Assembly (NCBI RefSeq): GCF_963675165.1
Contig: NC_087380.1
Span: 4,331,803 to 4,395,802, forward strand
Direction: 5' to 3'
DNA: 64,000 nucleotides
DNA from: Halichondria panicea
Taxonomy: Eukaryota; Porifera; Demospongiae; Suberitida; Halichondriidae
Positions within the stretch are counted from its first letter, which is position 1. Each line of letters starts with the position of its first letter. Under the pieces are notes generated by a model, which had not been told where the DNA came from, searched no databases, and saw only the letters and a program-made list of their open reading frames with translations. A program made the translations under genes and the position numbers. Of this stretch, positions 1-14,500 are shown piece by piece.

Positions 1-18
1 ATTCAAAGAGTCCCTCAC

Positions 19-2519
19 CTCTATAGTGAGTCTTGCGACCTCTTCGTCAGTGCTCACCATCTTCACAAGCTCGTGTCTGGTGTCTAGCCCCTCCCCCTCC
101 CCCAGTAGAGGCTCCTCGTCAGCTGCTGCACTCTGGGAGAGTGAAGAATGCTGGCGGGCGGAGATACGGGGAGCAAGGGGCAGGGTGCTCTGATGGTTGC
201 ACAGCAAAAACCTAGGGTAAAAATTGAGCGATAAATTTGAAGACAAACCTCACGAGTTCTATAACATGATATATTATAGGCACATTACATTAAATCACCT
301 ACTCCACAGTGAATAACAATGGAATTACATGTAAGGTTGTCACAGTACACAATAGGATGCTAGGCCATCAGAGAATATATGAGGAACAAGTGTGTATACA
401 TGTACAATGTACATGTACCACAGGCTGCAGGGTAATGTGTACCTTGCTAGGGAGAGGGCAATGGCATAGCAGTCCTGTCGTATGACCAGGTCCAGGTCAC
501 TGGGCAGAGCGTTCTTCTGCAGGACATTGATCACTGACTTGAGTCCACCACTTTCTAGGAAGGTACGTCTGAATATCTGTGTGATGGCGTCCTCAGTCTT
601 GTGAGTAGTTGGGATCAGGCGACTGCTCAACACCTACATGATAAACAACACAGGAAGAATTGTGAAGCCAATTGAACGATGAAATGCAAGTACATGTACT
701 AAAATAATACTGAGCCACATGTATTAGTAAATACAGTTACCGTATAGCGGGAAATTTTCGTGGAGTGCAAAATTTCGCGTTTTTCGAGGGCAGAGTAGTT
801 AACGCGAAAATTAAAACTGGGATAAACTCTCACGCACTAGTATTTCACATGCAAAGCTATTGGTGGGTGTGGTTTCCTGGCATTGAAACACGAATATTAG
901 AACGCATGAAAATTTCTGCTTAGGGCTCTGAAGCCGAATAGCGAAAATTTGCACCCGTGAAAATCCTTAAGGTTACATATTTTTGTGAATACTAATTTCT
1001 ACTATTTCTGAGAATGAGAGTAAACGCAAAAATTTGTACTCGCAGATAATTGGAAAATAACCACTTGCGAGAAATTAGAAACACTACGAATAACATTAAT
1101 TTCACAATAACTTGAGCAGGATTTAGCAGAATTTCATACCAGCAAATTGAGCTAACAGTGAAAACGCAAACAAATCTACCGGTGAAAACATGTCACCTTA
1201 AGGTATTTATAGGCATTGCTGCTTGTTTTACCTCGAGATTATAAAGCAGTTGAGTTGGTGATGTATTTGCTGGGCTGAAATAATTGCTGAGTGCAGCCTG
1301 AGGGGTGGTGGGTGTGGCATGATCCTCCGTAGCCCCCGCCCCCTCAAGCGGGGCATGTGTGAACACATCCATCATCTCTGATACACGATTATCCGTGGGT
1401 ATGAGCATTTGCAATCCTCTCACTGCCTTAGTAACTTCAGGATTGCCTAGGGTACAGAGGTGCTCTAGCTTGCTGAAAACCTCGGTCTGAGTGGCCATGA
1501 TGATTCCAGGAAGGAACTGCTCCTTCTCATGCATCGACTCTTGTCTCAGCTCGTTGCCCTCCTATGAAGAGGTAAAGAAATAATAATCATCATTACACTG
1601 TATGCTTTCACCTTTATTTTTTCTGTACTGCCCTCCATAATAAATGTATTTTAAAGGGGTACACCCCCCCCCCCCAAAGCAAGCTCGATAGTTAGGAGCA
1701 CATACATGTACATGTAATAAAACGAGTACATACAGTGACATCTACATGACTGATGTCCTGCTGGTACATCAGCATTGTCGTTGTTTAGACTTGCAACTAA
1801 CTTCACAACTTTTTTTAGCTGATTGCATTTGTAGGCACACTGTACAGTTGTACATGTACTGTAGTTCTCACCTCAGCCACCTTGCTGTAAGTGTTAGACA
1901 GATTGGACTGGACCTTGGTGGTGAGGACCTGATTATCGGTAAATCCCATTTGATGAACCAGTTTGTTATTGTCACTAGTGTCAAGCCATCGATCCTGTGT
2001 AGCCAGCTGTAGCTGCTCTACCGTAATGTTCAATTTGTGGGCAATCTTCTCTCTGATAGAGAGCATGCTTTCGTTGGAATGAACTTCCAGTGGGATCAGT
2101 AATAACTCATACGAGATTGAGAGGACAAGGGGATGTCCCAGAAATGTGGCTCCGTGGGGTGGGACAGCACGGGGGTAATGGTGGGACTCCTGAGGGAAAA
2201 AAGAGCTTTGTAAATACAAAAACATAGCCAGTGCAAACTACAACTGTAACATTACTAGGCTAGAAACACACCACTATGAGGTTGAGAAAAAAACCTTCTC
2301 TTTACACATTAACAACCAGAAACTATTGCATTCCTTCACCTCGACTGTTGTGATGTATCTCTGAGTGAGAATGAGGAGTCTCTGGATGGCTTGCAGCCTG
2401 AGGGAGAGGCTCATCCTGCCCACCCTTCCCGATCCCGTCTTTCCCTCTTCACAACCTGTCAGCTCCTCCAGACGCTTGAAGCACTCGTCAATGAATCGAC
2501 GATGGAGAGCAACTAAATC
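19..2519 (-). other. USP24: USP24 exons 22-26 (ubiquitin-like fold and following region)
   Basis: Exons: 2340-2519, 1872-2189, 1232-1561, 443-633, 19-211. Exon 22 encodes RRFIDECFKRLEEL. Exon 23 contains a ubiquitin-like stretch (MLSIREKIAHKLNITVEQLQ, then a WLDTSDNNKLVHQMGF segment) like the internal ubiquitin-like domain of USP9X and USP24. Exon 24 begins with the conserved LPGIIMA motif. Exon 25 holds FLESGGLKSVINVLQKN. Exon 26 ends in phase 0 at a GTGAGG donor only 18 bases from the window edge, so the gene clearly continues left. Confidence 0.88.
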
Positions 2520-5500
2520 CTACCAGGGAGGATTTTAATGATTATTATTAGCATTATCCCTACATAATACGTAACAAATAAATTTGCATGTACTGTATAC
2601 GTATAAGGCCATTTCAAATGAGACTGTAGTTTCCCGTTCTCCACCCACATCCTATTAAAGCGTAAAGCGACCGCATTGATAGCCATTGTCATTACTTTTC
2701 TGAAATTAATTTCAAGCACGTTCTGTATTGAATTGTTTAATTGAAATTCACCGATGATGTCAATTTATAATGATAGTCATGGTAATGAATAACGCTTCCA
2801 CGCCTTTATTTACAGTGACCTAACAGCGTCAGTATGGTACCACTTTCAAGGAGCATTACATATACCAAATAGTAATAGTACCCTAAGTAGAACCACAATG
2901 GATATGGTTTCGGGTGTGCTGTCTGGCTTTGGTAATTATCCTACAACATTCCACGGTGGAATCCCCTCTTGAGCAATGCCAAATAAGGTCACGATAATTG
3001 TTGATCTATTGTACACGTGAGCAGGAGTGCATGAATGCACTCCTGACGTGAGGTATACGAGCATCAATTGATCAGAATCACCTCTGCTGTTAATACCATA
3101 TAATGGCTATAGAAGAATACAGTACACTGGGAGCAAACGCTTTCCGTAAGCACTACGATAAACTAGTGAAATCGATCCAAGAACCAGATCTGCCTGTGTT
3201 AGGAGCTAAGTTCTTCAGTCGTCAGATCATTTCTCAGGAAACAATGGAAATGGTAGGAAATGTGGCCACCTCAAGAACCGTCAGAGGGTCAAAACTGATA
3301 CTAGCTGTGATGGCTCACCTGGAAGTACATCCAGACAAGTTTGAGGTAGCCTTGGACGTCTTCAGAGAAGAGCTAGTGTACACAGAACTGGCTGATCTGA
3401 TCAAACAATCTTACGGTGAGCACATCTACCTACAATAGCCAATCTATCGAATGTCTGTACTATGCTATTATAACATAGAGTCTAGATAGTCTGATCTCCT
3501 TATGCAGCTAAATAATGTCCCTATACAGGTTTGTCTACTGATTCAACGAGAGTCCAAGCCACAACAGCTCTAAGTAAGTATGCCTCCTACCTGAGAAAAG
3601 TGTACCTCCGATCCAAGCTTCCAGCGAGAGGAAAATGGCCCCCTTCTCCATGTAAAAAGATAATTAAGTTGGCTGCCATCGAAAAAAAAGAGTTAATCGC
3701 AACAGGGAAGCTAATCAGACCCGAATCAGTCGATGAGTACATGATGAACAATAGCATGATGCCAATTTCAATGGAAGATCTTCTCCTAGAGAAAAACACG
3801 TCACCTCCCAAATTAGTCGTCGTTCAAGGGGTCCCAGGAATAGGCAAGTCGACTTTTGCATGGAAGATTTGTAGGAAGTGGGCTAAAGGGAAGATCTACC
3901 AGAAATATAAAGTTGTTGTTTTGTTGCGAATGCGGGACACAAGAGTGAGAGAGGCGCGAACACTGAGTGATGTATTCGGCTGTCTTAACCCACACGACAA
4001 AGAGCTTGCAGAAAGCACCGCCAACGAAGTTGCTAAAAATGGAGGCAAGGGTGTGTTGTTTCTGTTCGAAGGACTTGACGAGTTTCCTTCTACCCTCCTC
4101 CAAGATGAGCAGTCTTTGCTTGTAGAAATCCTCCAAGGCTTGTCCTTGCCTGAAGTAACTGTTCTACTAACGAGTAGGCCCTGGGCTGTGCAAAAGTTGG
4201 TCGAAAGTTGCGGAGAACAAATTTCACTAATAGTCGAGATTTTGGGTTTCACAAAAGAAGATATTATGAGGTACATATCATATGCTTTTGATGACGAGGA
4301 AAAGGCCGAATTTTTAGGGTACCTCCACTCTCACCCTCAACTTGAGTCCATCATGCACATCCCACTGAATGCTGCCTTTGTTGTTCAGATCTACAAGCAA
4401 TTCAAACGCTCCCAGCAAGTTGTTCCTCACACATTGACTCAACTCTATACAGCTCTCGTTAAAGGCCTTTTATTGCGTCACTTGAAGTCTAGCATGCCCG
4501 ATTTCCAGTTAATCACAATGGACAGCTTACCCGAGCCAATAAAATCTCAATTCCAGCAGCTATGCCAGCTAGCTTTCATGAGCTTCACCAAGCTAACTGT
4601 TCCAGTTACATTCACTGATTCAGAAGCAGCTATGTACGGGTGTTTTGATTCTCTTGGTCTCATGCAGTCCTCTGCCAATCTCTCAATTGACACTGGAACC
4701 ACTGTCACACACAGCTTTCTCCACTTCACAATTCAAGAGTTCCTCGCAGCTTACCATCTCTCTAAGGAACCAGAGCAAGTACGAGCACTGTTCGTGGAGG
4801 TTCACCAACAAGATCCTCAATTTGAAGTACTTATCAAATTTTTGATTGGTTTAAGCAATGGAGTTGTGTTATGGATGGCCGGTGTACTTAATTCAACACA
4901 TGTACAGTGGCTATACGAGTCACAATCACCCAAATATGTGTGTAAGTGTCTTGGAAATGGAGTAGTGTTATATGATTTGAAGGATCAAACACAATTTGAC
5001 CTACACGCATTGACGTACTGCATATGCCACAGCAATTGCAAATGGAAACTAGCAGTTGATATGTCTAAACTGACTACAGTGGTTTCTATTGACAACGAAA
5101 GATACACTGGGAAAATGTTGCAGCTACTCATTCATCGAGCATCATCATTTGGTTTGAAATTACTATTTTCACTTCCTAAGCAACTATTCTCAAGCTTATA
5201 CTATCTTTGGGTACAGGGAAATGATTGCTCATACTCTATTCTAGCAGATTTGATACAAGGAGGAATAATGGCACAATTAAAAATACTTTGCGTGTATGAG
5301 CTAAATTCTGCAAACATTCTTGAAATAACAAATGCTGTTGAAACATCATGCCGACACTTAACCAACCTCACACTTTGTAGCACTACCTTTGACCCATCCA
5401 ACATACTCCCACTTTGTGCATACATTAGTTCTCGTACAAAATTGTCAGCTCTTGTACTTTTCGAAAATTCTTTTGCTAGGAACAGTTTACAGATTCTAAT

Positions 5501-8500
5501 CAGTGCTATTCCCTGTTCAAAGTCCCTCACTACTCTCCAAGTGACAAACTGTAATGTATCTGCACCAGACATGGAAATGCTATCTGTTGCACTTTCTAAT
5601 TCAAGTGTACACACCCTCTATATTACGATCTGCTCATTGAATAATGACACAGTGGAAGCTCTAGTATGTGGATTGGAAAACAAGTCAAAACTTCGAAAAT
5701 TGAGCCTCTACGAAAACTGTATCGGTAAAGAAGGCGCAGTTGCCTTGTCCACAGCAGTTATTGAGAACATATCCTTGAAAACACTGAATGTTGTTGGTAA
5801 CGAAGCAATAGGAACTGAAGGAGCTATGACATTGATAAATGCATTAGAATATAATACATCTCTGGAAACATTGTATCTCCCCGCATCCTGTGAGCCAATT
5901 GAGTATCAATCGTTCCTAATGAAAGACATACGAAAAAGTAATAGGGTATCATTTCATGAAAGTGACCCGGATTACATGACTAGTATGTACATGTAGCTAG
6001 TGTTCTGTTTAAGTATGGCTACACATGTAGAGGCTATGATTATAACTGACAATGAAAGTCTACATGTACATGTATATTCATATGGTTCGTTATGTGAAGT
6101 CAAACTAGTGACCTAAAACTTAAGGTTAAGATGCAGTGTTTGCTCATAAATTATTATTCATGAGTTTTTATTTTTTGTTTTTGTGAGAAAGGAAGATATT
6201 GTTTCTATTATTTTATGTGTCTATACTGTTGTACTATACTCATAAGTAACTATTACAGTGCTTGCTAGCTATCAGTACGCTAACTAGATGGCAAAAAATT
6301 TACCACAAAGATCGTGTGGTCACTGCCGATTTTAGTCGTCAAATATTAGACAAAGAAAGACTCTAACAAGAACTAAACAGTGACCAACCAGCAGTATATG
6401 ATATTCCTGAGGGCGGCTCGAAGAGTTCTTGCTCCTATCTATCTACAAACTGAAGAAAAATGCCATAGTTTACTAGCTAGTCGGCTATTTTTCCATATTG
6501 GCAAAGAGCATGCAATATCTAGCATATAAAATGACAACTAGTGTATACAGTCAAGACAAGCTTGATTTACTACTGATAATTACTGCGTGGGCGAACACTG
6601 CATCGTAACCTTAAAAAAGGGGCAGTATGTGTTAGCACAGTTAATTATACAGCATTTTTAGCACAAGTCTAAAATGTTCTCCAATTGAGCACCAAGTAAT
6701 TTTTTTCTGGCACATAGGATATTAGAATAGAATTACAACACAGCCTGAAATCGAGGCTATACATTTACAATTGATCTAATTTTTGATCTATTTTACTTTA
6801 CGTTCTTACGCTAAGCGCCGCATTGACGCCTCTTAGAAAAAAGACGGCAGTAGTAGCTACAAGGAAATAATTATATCCTGATGTAAAACCCATTATGTGG
6901 CAGTACCTTCTTTAGTTTTTGGCTGAGTCCCTGGTAGCTGACTTGCAGTATGTTCTGAATGAGCTCATCAGCAATGCCAGTATCCCCAACCTCCAGAGCC
7001 GCCTGTTAGGGAGAGTACATAATGTGCTTATGTACGGTATAACGACATGTATGTATATCAATCCAGAGTAAAAATACATTAATTATAGTTAGTAATAATT
7101 ATTATCAATTTGTCACTCTGAACATGCTGAGAATGTGACTTACAGTCAAAACTAACTACAATGTACATGTACACTGACAGTACGTATTATAATGATAATC
7201 TGTAATCCAGTTTTTGGACACAACTGTACAAAATTGACTCACTCTCCAAATGTAGTCTATCCCAGTCAGTTCAGGGTTCTCCACCAGCTGTGGAAAAACA
7301 ACATCTGTCAACTATATACATGTACATGCACGTGTACATTGTAGAAATAAATGTACTGTACAAATTAATGTTTTGTATATACAGTGCACCCACCAGACTC
7401 TGATAAGAGGAGGTCATTCGCTTGAGCTTCTTCTCAAACAAGTTGATAGTTTCAAAAAAGTTCCTGAGGCAGTTGTAACCTGGTTTGTCCAGTTTATCTG
7501 GGTCAACCTTGAGCACACGTGTGTTGAACATTAGCACCTGGGTCTCGTGCTCCAGATCGCTCATCCCGTTGTCAAACCATTTGAATGCCAGCTGTCAAAG
7601 GGATACGTGCGTGTGTGTGTGTTGTGGGTTCTATTTACAGTGTACACTGTACAATGTATGTATCAGTCGATAAACAAAGTCTCAGAAACAAGATTCTACA
7701 TAAGTCAGTCACCCAAAATACAACAGTCAACACATCTCATAATTTATGACACTGGTCCATTGTGTATGCACACTGAACTCACAACGAACTATCAATAAGT
7801 CATTCATGTAACGTACAGCGTACTAACTGTATGCATGCACATACATTTATTATCCTCAAGTTTATCAACTGTAACAGGCACACGTAAGACCATTATGTAC
7901 ACCTGGCGTTTTCTGCCAGTTTATTCCCTTCACAATCATGTCCATGTACCACATACATGTACATTGCATCAAAAATATGGACACACAATGCAAAGCTGTC
8001 GCTGGTCCCATGCACACACTCACTGTTCTATCGGCTGGGCAAGTGTCTGGAGCACTTATGAGAGTGTCCCACACATCAATGGCTCTCTTGACAGGAAGGT
8101 ACAGGGCACCTTCTTGCAGCAGGAAGGCCATGAACTTGAGATGGATTTCAATACACTGCACATTAAAGTCAGTAGAAATACATGTACATATCTGTAGTTC
8201 AATTCCTGAATTCGTTCCACACACTACACCAATAGGCATGCAAGACAAGGATACTGTACATAGAATTTACAGGCAAGTACATGCATGTTCATCTAATACA
8301 ACTCTTAGTACATAATTATTGTACAGTAATAGGTAATACACAAAGATTCCACAAAAGGTGACATCACATCAGTTCCCAACGAAACAAACACACACACACA
8401 CACTGTACCTCTAAGTGGGTATACCGGCCATCAATGAGCGTGGTACCAGCTGGAGTGGGGTGGGGGAAAGGATTAAGAGTTGCTGAATGTCATGGCATTG

Positions 8501-11500
8501 GGGGAAATATTTACCAAGGGTTTCTTCATCCTGAGTGCAGTCCTGGACAGCTCGTGAGTGACACTTGATCAGGCTACCGGAGGTGAGTCTCAGGAGGTCG
8601 TACTGTTTCTGAAACTCTGCTATCTGGTGCTGGGAATGAATAAACATGATCTAGTTTGACCAGAGGTCCTGTGCAACACACACACACACATACACACACT
8701 GCTACACTGCTGCACTAGCACTACACCTGTTCATGCATGTACCTGATCTTTTTGACCATATCCAGTTCTGAAGAAGCCCTTGGCAAATCTGTGCAGCTGA
8801 CGGAAGGCGGACACAACCCACACACCCTGAGTAAACAATAATTATATTGATATGAATGGTACAAAAGTGTTCATGAACCTCATTACATCGTAGCAATCAT
8901 TACATCGTAGCAATGATTTGCAGCATTATTTGTTGGGGGGGAGCCGAAAAGGTCCAACTACATGTAGTCTACATGTAGAACAATTCTGTAGTGCAAATCA
9001 ATCTACATCACATGTAACTAGTAGAAGTACGTAGGAGGTTGGGTAATAGCCTAAGGGAATAATGATTATCAATTTTCAGTACTGCAAATTGAAACTGGGG
9101 TACGAAAAGGAGTCACCGTATCATAAAATTACCCGAAGCCTACCTTCCGTATGTCCTCTACACACTTATTGATGTAGGTCCTCTTCTCTGTCTCCTTGGT
9201 ATGGGTGGAGTCAATAAGGATTGAGGCGTGGCTTTCCAGTGCTAGCTCCACCATCTCACGGCTCAATTGGGGGAGGTGGGCCAGACGCCAGAGCAGATCT
9301 AGGATCTAGGGGAAGGGAGGAGAAAAGTTGAAGACGTGGAACCATCGATATATTATAAACTGTACATGGACGCGTTCTTTGTACACGGTGTATAATGCTG
9401 GTCAAGTATAGTTTAAGAAGCAAACATTATTCACAGTGTACATGTACTGTACATGTATACAATACGGTAATTTCCATAGTAACAAGGGCTTTACCAACAG
9501 TATCGTCATGTACATGTGCAGTTAGTTGGCACAGAATGGCCAGCACTGACCTTGGTGGCTGTCTTTCCCTGCCGATCATCTTTCCCAATCTTGCCAATGA
9601 GTTCAAGCAGCTTCTCTCTGTACCTGTCCGAGGCTGATTCCCAACTCTGTTGGTGGAGAATAAGACAACAAGGCTACTAAATAGTGTTCAATGGCTATAA
9701 AGCAGCACGTACATGACATGTATACACTACACTGCACGCTGGAGTATGTACAATGTACCTGCTGAATGAGTTGGAAGATGTGGTCCAGATGGGCAGGGCC
9801 AGACCTGGAAGCCGCTGCTGCCAGGATGCCATGGACATTTTCTACCTACAGAGCATACATGTACGTAAACAATAAACCCCTTAAAAGCTCCATTTACTTA
9901 CTACCATCAGAACAAAGTTCATGTTAAAATAACAAATCAGCTCAGGCGATCATCACATACATTCCCCTGCTCCCACACACCTGGACAGGGTTCTTGTCAA
10001 CCTGCATCTCCCACATGGTGGTCAGCTCGTCCACAGAGAGTTTGGGTCCAAGGAACTCAACAATGGACTTGAGCTTGTCACAGTACTGGGACTGGTGGAG
10101 GTTACCTGGACATAAGAAGGGCAGTAAAAGATACACTGTATGTATTACCTGATCAATGTATACGTACACTGTAATTGAGGGTACTCGCACAGCAAGCTAA
10201 GCTAAGTAGTACCCACGCCCTTGGTAGTACAGTGTACATGCATGTATACAATACGATACATGTACATGTACACTGTACAATTCATGCAGAGGTGACTGTG
10301 CCCACTGTACATCTACACACAATTGCTCATGAAATTCAGCCAAAAATAATCCATTCCAAACGTACACTGCTGCGTGCAGGTTTTGAAACATCTAGTGAGG
10401 GACGGCTATGCGGCTTAACTACATGTATATCGAACCATTTGAAGGATGTACGACACAGTACATGCACTGTATTTGTACACGTAGGTACACTAAATCTAAC
10501 TTGCTACATGCATTCGTGTTTCCATGTACGCGTATAACTAACCTCCCAGTGCTATAGAGAGCACTTTGTTCTCCACAAGCCAGTCAGCAATTCTGTCAGC
10601 CGGTATGGGACTACGAACACCACGAGCAGCTGCCTGGTATGGCTCATCAGTCAATCGAACCACTTCCTTTAAAGCATTCATCTTGGCATTGAAGTGAGCA
10701 ATGTTCAACATCCGTATAGTGGTCTCCAGACGAATGTTATCAATGGTGGTGACCATTTCCAACAAGTTGCAGCGTAGCAGGAGAGTTTTCAGAGACTTTA
10801 GGAGGTCTGAGACACAACCAACCTCTTTGTTTTTAAGGGAATCGTCGGTGAGGCTGTGAACAAACTTGATTGCTCTGACAATGCTCTTAGAGAGAAGAAC
10901 CTTGAGGAAGGTAGGGTTTATGTAGTCTTCACACACACTGAGCGGCAGGAAGAGGCCTGTCAGCTCCTAAGTGTGTGTGTATGTGTGAGGGGGGCACTTG
11001 GTTTAGAAGTTTACGGGCACTAGATATAGGTGCATCATATGACAGAAGTATGCACATTAATTTTGACAATAGCAAATCGTATAGTGCTGCACAAGGTACA
11101 AAGTTAGGGTGAATTTACAACTCGCAAACAATATTCTAGAGCCAAAAAAGGCTTGACAAAATTTACACTACACGTACATTTACATGCATGCACATGTAAC
11201 ATGTATACAAAACACGATCAAAATGTTTCCTATACAATATCAGTGAAGGGAGAGCTCAGAGACATCCAAGTTGGATCCACTCACCTGTAGTGTGATCTCT
11301 TCTGTGTTTTCAATGATGTCCCTAATAGCCTCCACTCCACCGTGTTGAGTAAACTAGCAGAATAAAGAAAGGCTGATTTGATCATCGTTTACAGCAGATA
11401 TCATTACCTAGCAATAAACACTTGTGCTGTACCGAGCTTACATGATATGCACGTGTGTGTGTGCATGTAGACATCACTTTAATACACACTCACAATGTTA

Positions 11501-14500
11501 AGGATATCCACGAGCCATCCCTTGGGGTCCTTGTGAGTGTGGAAGTTGGGCATGAGTGCAAAGATCCCATCCTCCCCTAGCACTCTCTTCCATCGACTTG
11601 GATCACTCCGCTTGTTCCTCATTTTCACATGGAAGTTGGCATCAGCATTGAACACCTGGGTGGGCGGGAGGTACATGTAGGTACACAGAGCATATTATAA
11701 CATTCGCCCTTTACCGATCCATCTGTGGCAAGTGTCAATTGCAACAGTGAAACCAGCAGTTATTCTATAAAACCATGCAGGAGTGCATGAATATTCATAC
11801 ACTCCTGATAGAACACTGGAATGATGAATACTAGCAAATACAATACTGGCCGGGACATAATTATCATAATTATGACAAGGAATATTTCATACCATTGCCA
11901 GTACGTCTAGCAGCACAACTGGAATGGGTGGCTGCTTTAGTCTCTCAGCTACCATCTCCATCAGTATCCGCAGCATGTCATAGATACCATCCATGATGGA
12001 TTGGTCCCATCGGAAAACTGCTTCATGGGTCACCAGCTGAGAGTAGAGAGGACGTAAATATCATGTTAACCGCACGTATTTGTACAGTATCACAGTAAGT
12101 ATTTGGGGCTTATATGTACATGTACATGGAATGTTAAGAAATCTAATGCAACAAACGCCTTGTCGTACCAAATCTAGCCAAGTGACTAGAAATTAACAAC
12201 CATGATTTGCTGAGTAAGTATATAGAGCTCCTAAGCTACTACTCATATGTTTGAGGAACAAAAAAATTATGGTCGCATGACTGGGATTTCTGATTAGGTT
12301 CACGCTTGTCGTACCTGCTCTGGCTTATATTAATCGGGTGATACTGTACATCTACACTGTAGATTTTAAGCAATACCCAAAATATAGTTATACCTTCTGG
12401 AATGAGTCGTACACAGTTCTCTCTAAGAACTTCTTGCAGTTCTCATCGCTCTCAGCCAAACCAGCACCTGGAAACACACACACATGTATGGGTGGAGAAT
12501 CCACTATAAAGCTGCAACTGTAATAACACTGTAGTGCTAGAAATTTATGCGTGATACAAACTAATGCTATTTACAGTATGCGAGTGCCTGCCCTATCGCA
12601 TAAATTTGCATCACACGATTATTTGACCTGCACAATATTCATTATACCTCGGTGCGCATGCGGAAGCGAGGTATACGGTAGTGTGTTTGTGTGTCTGTAG
12701 ACTATTTCAGCTGCTCAAGGATCAATGAAGTGCAAGTAAGAGTTTCTATATAGGCTTCTAGTCATGTTTTCTTGGTTTGCAATGGTTGGATTTGCAAAAT
12801 AAAGCTTCGTTCTTGAGTTATGCCTAGTTTTGCTTACTTGGAATGCCATTGCAGCCTTTTCAGAAGAGTCTGTAGCAAAATTTGTTCACCGAGTGTTGCT
12901 ACTCTACTTAGTAGTTAGCTCTGCACTAGAATGCTAGCTGCAGAGTGAGAAGAGAGCTGCAAGGCTCTGCTGACTTTCCATTAATTTTAGACTTGAACTT
13001 TTGGTATCAATCGTTTTTAACAACAATCATGGTCGATCATTACCCACTATTTGAGTTTTCCGCATGCAGCAAAATTATAAACAATGTGTGTATAAAAGCT
13101 AGCTATATGTTATTTTTATACCACACTTACGTCACCACAAATTGATCTCATTGGTCAACAGCTGTAGGATATATAGAATATTAGCATACAGCCCCAGGCA
13201 TGCACAGTTTTTCAAGTTGTTTTTTAGTTTTTTATTTGTTCAAGAAAGTAAGTAAAGAGAAAAGAGCCATGCTTGACGGTACTAAGACTCAAAGCGACGG
13301 CAGAAACACGGAAGGTGCTCTCCAACAAGATGGCTAAGCTTCCATGGGTCCATGGGCGCGGTTTAGATACATTTTATCCAAGAAGAGCTTGCAACTCCAG
13401 TAAGGGACGTCGAATGGTCAACGCTTGGACCAAGGAAGCTCTTGAGCATCTGTAGGAGTCAACATGTTGCTCAACTAGCTCTTTGACGGCTGCAAAATCC
13501 GGCATAGTCTTGTTCTTTTTTGCAGTCTGCATCGTGATTGAATTGTTGCTAGGGGGAGGTCCTTTTATAGTGCTGCGGTCACGTGGTATAAGTCAGATAT
13601 GCCACATCTACTCAGAGGATATGCACCCTATATATCCTCCGCTACTGTGGTTACTCCGAGGCGGAGCCGAGGGGTATGGGTGCATATCCTCCTCTTATAT
13701 CCTATACGTAGCTTTGGCACCTCCACCGAGGCATCAGCACTTGCAGTGCTTTCATTGAAATTACGTCGTTTAATCGAATAAGATTAATCGCTAATCTTTT
13801 TGTAGCCTTAAAATTAGCCACAACTATTTCTAGCACTACGGTACGTAAATCACCCTTGCATATCGCAAAATGTAGCATTAAAAGCAAAATTGTTCCCAAG
13901 ATAAGTACTATACATTGAGTGGAGGCCAAAATACCTACTTTTTTACATGTAGACACTGGAATACACTCGTGTTCGTAATTACGAACACGAGTGTATTCTA
14001 CAAATTTGTATATACATGTAGAACTGTACACTTTACATGTACATGTACATGTACCTACTCTGTCACAAGCAATAGATGTAAATTACGGATCACGCTACAG
14101 AAACACACCCTCTCTGATCATCTTGATGGTGGCCACCATACATATGGCCAGACTCTCATCTCTCTTGTACGGAATGGACCACTGGTCCGTGTGAACTCTG
14201 CCCTCAAGCTCGTAAAAATGGGTCAGAGGGAACTCAATGTTAGAGGTGGTTGCCTGATCGACGGCTGTCTCCTCTCCAGTGGGTGTGGTCTCTTCCTCGT
14301 TGCTAGGGGAAACTAGGGGAGGAGGCTGGTCCTCAGACATGTCCTGCCATTAAGAACACATGACAAACTCTTAATTCATATAATTATGTAGGAATTTAAT
14401 TTAGACTTTTAGCAATCGGACATGACTACTGTATCAGCATACTTACAGGTACAGTACATGTAGATGTACGTGAAATAATTATGTTACCGTATATCTTCTA

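Noticed and set aside
4645..4845. Alternative frames within the NLR exon
   Set aside because: They overlap the long conserved NACHT frame and lack any domain.
7835..8315. Plus-strand frames opposite USP24 exon 18
   Set aside because: Shadows of the minus-strand exon and of the TACATGTA-rich introns.
13273..13455. 60-codon open frame in USP24 intron 5
   Set aside because: No recognised domain and located in probable transposon-derived DNA; not enough to call a gene.
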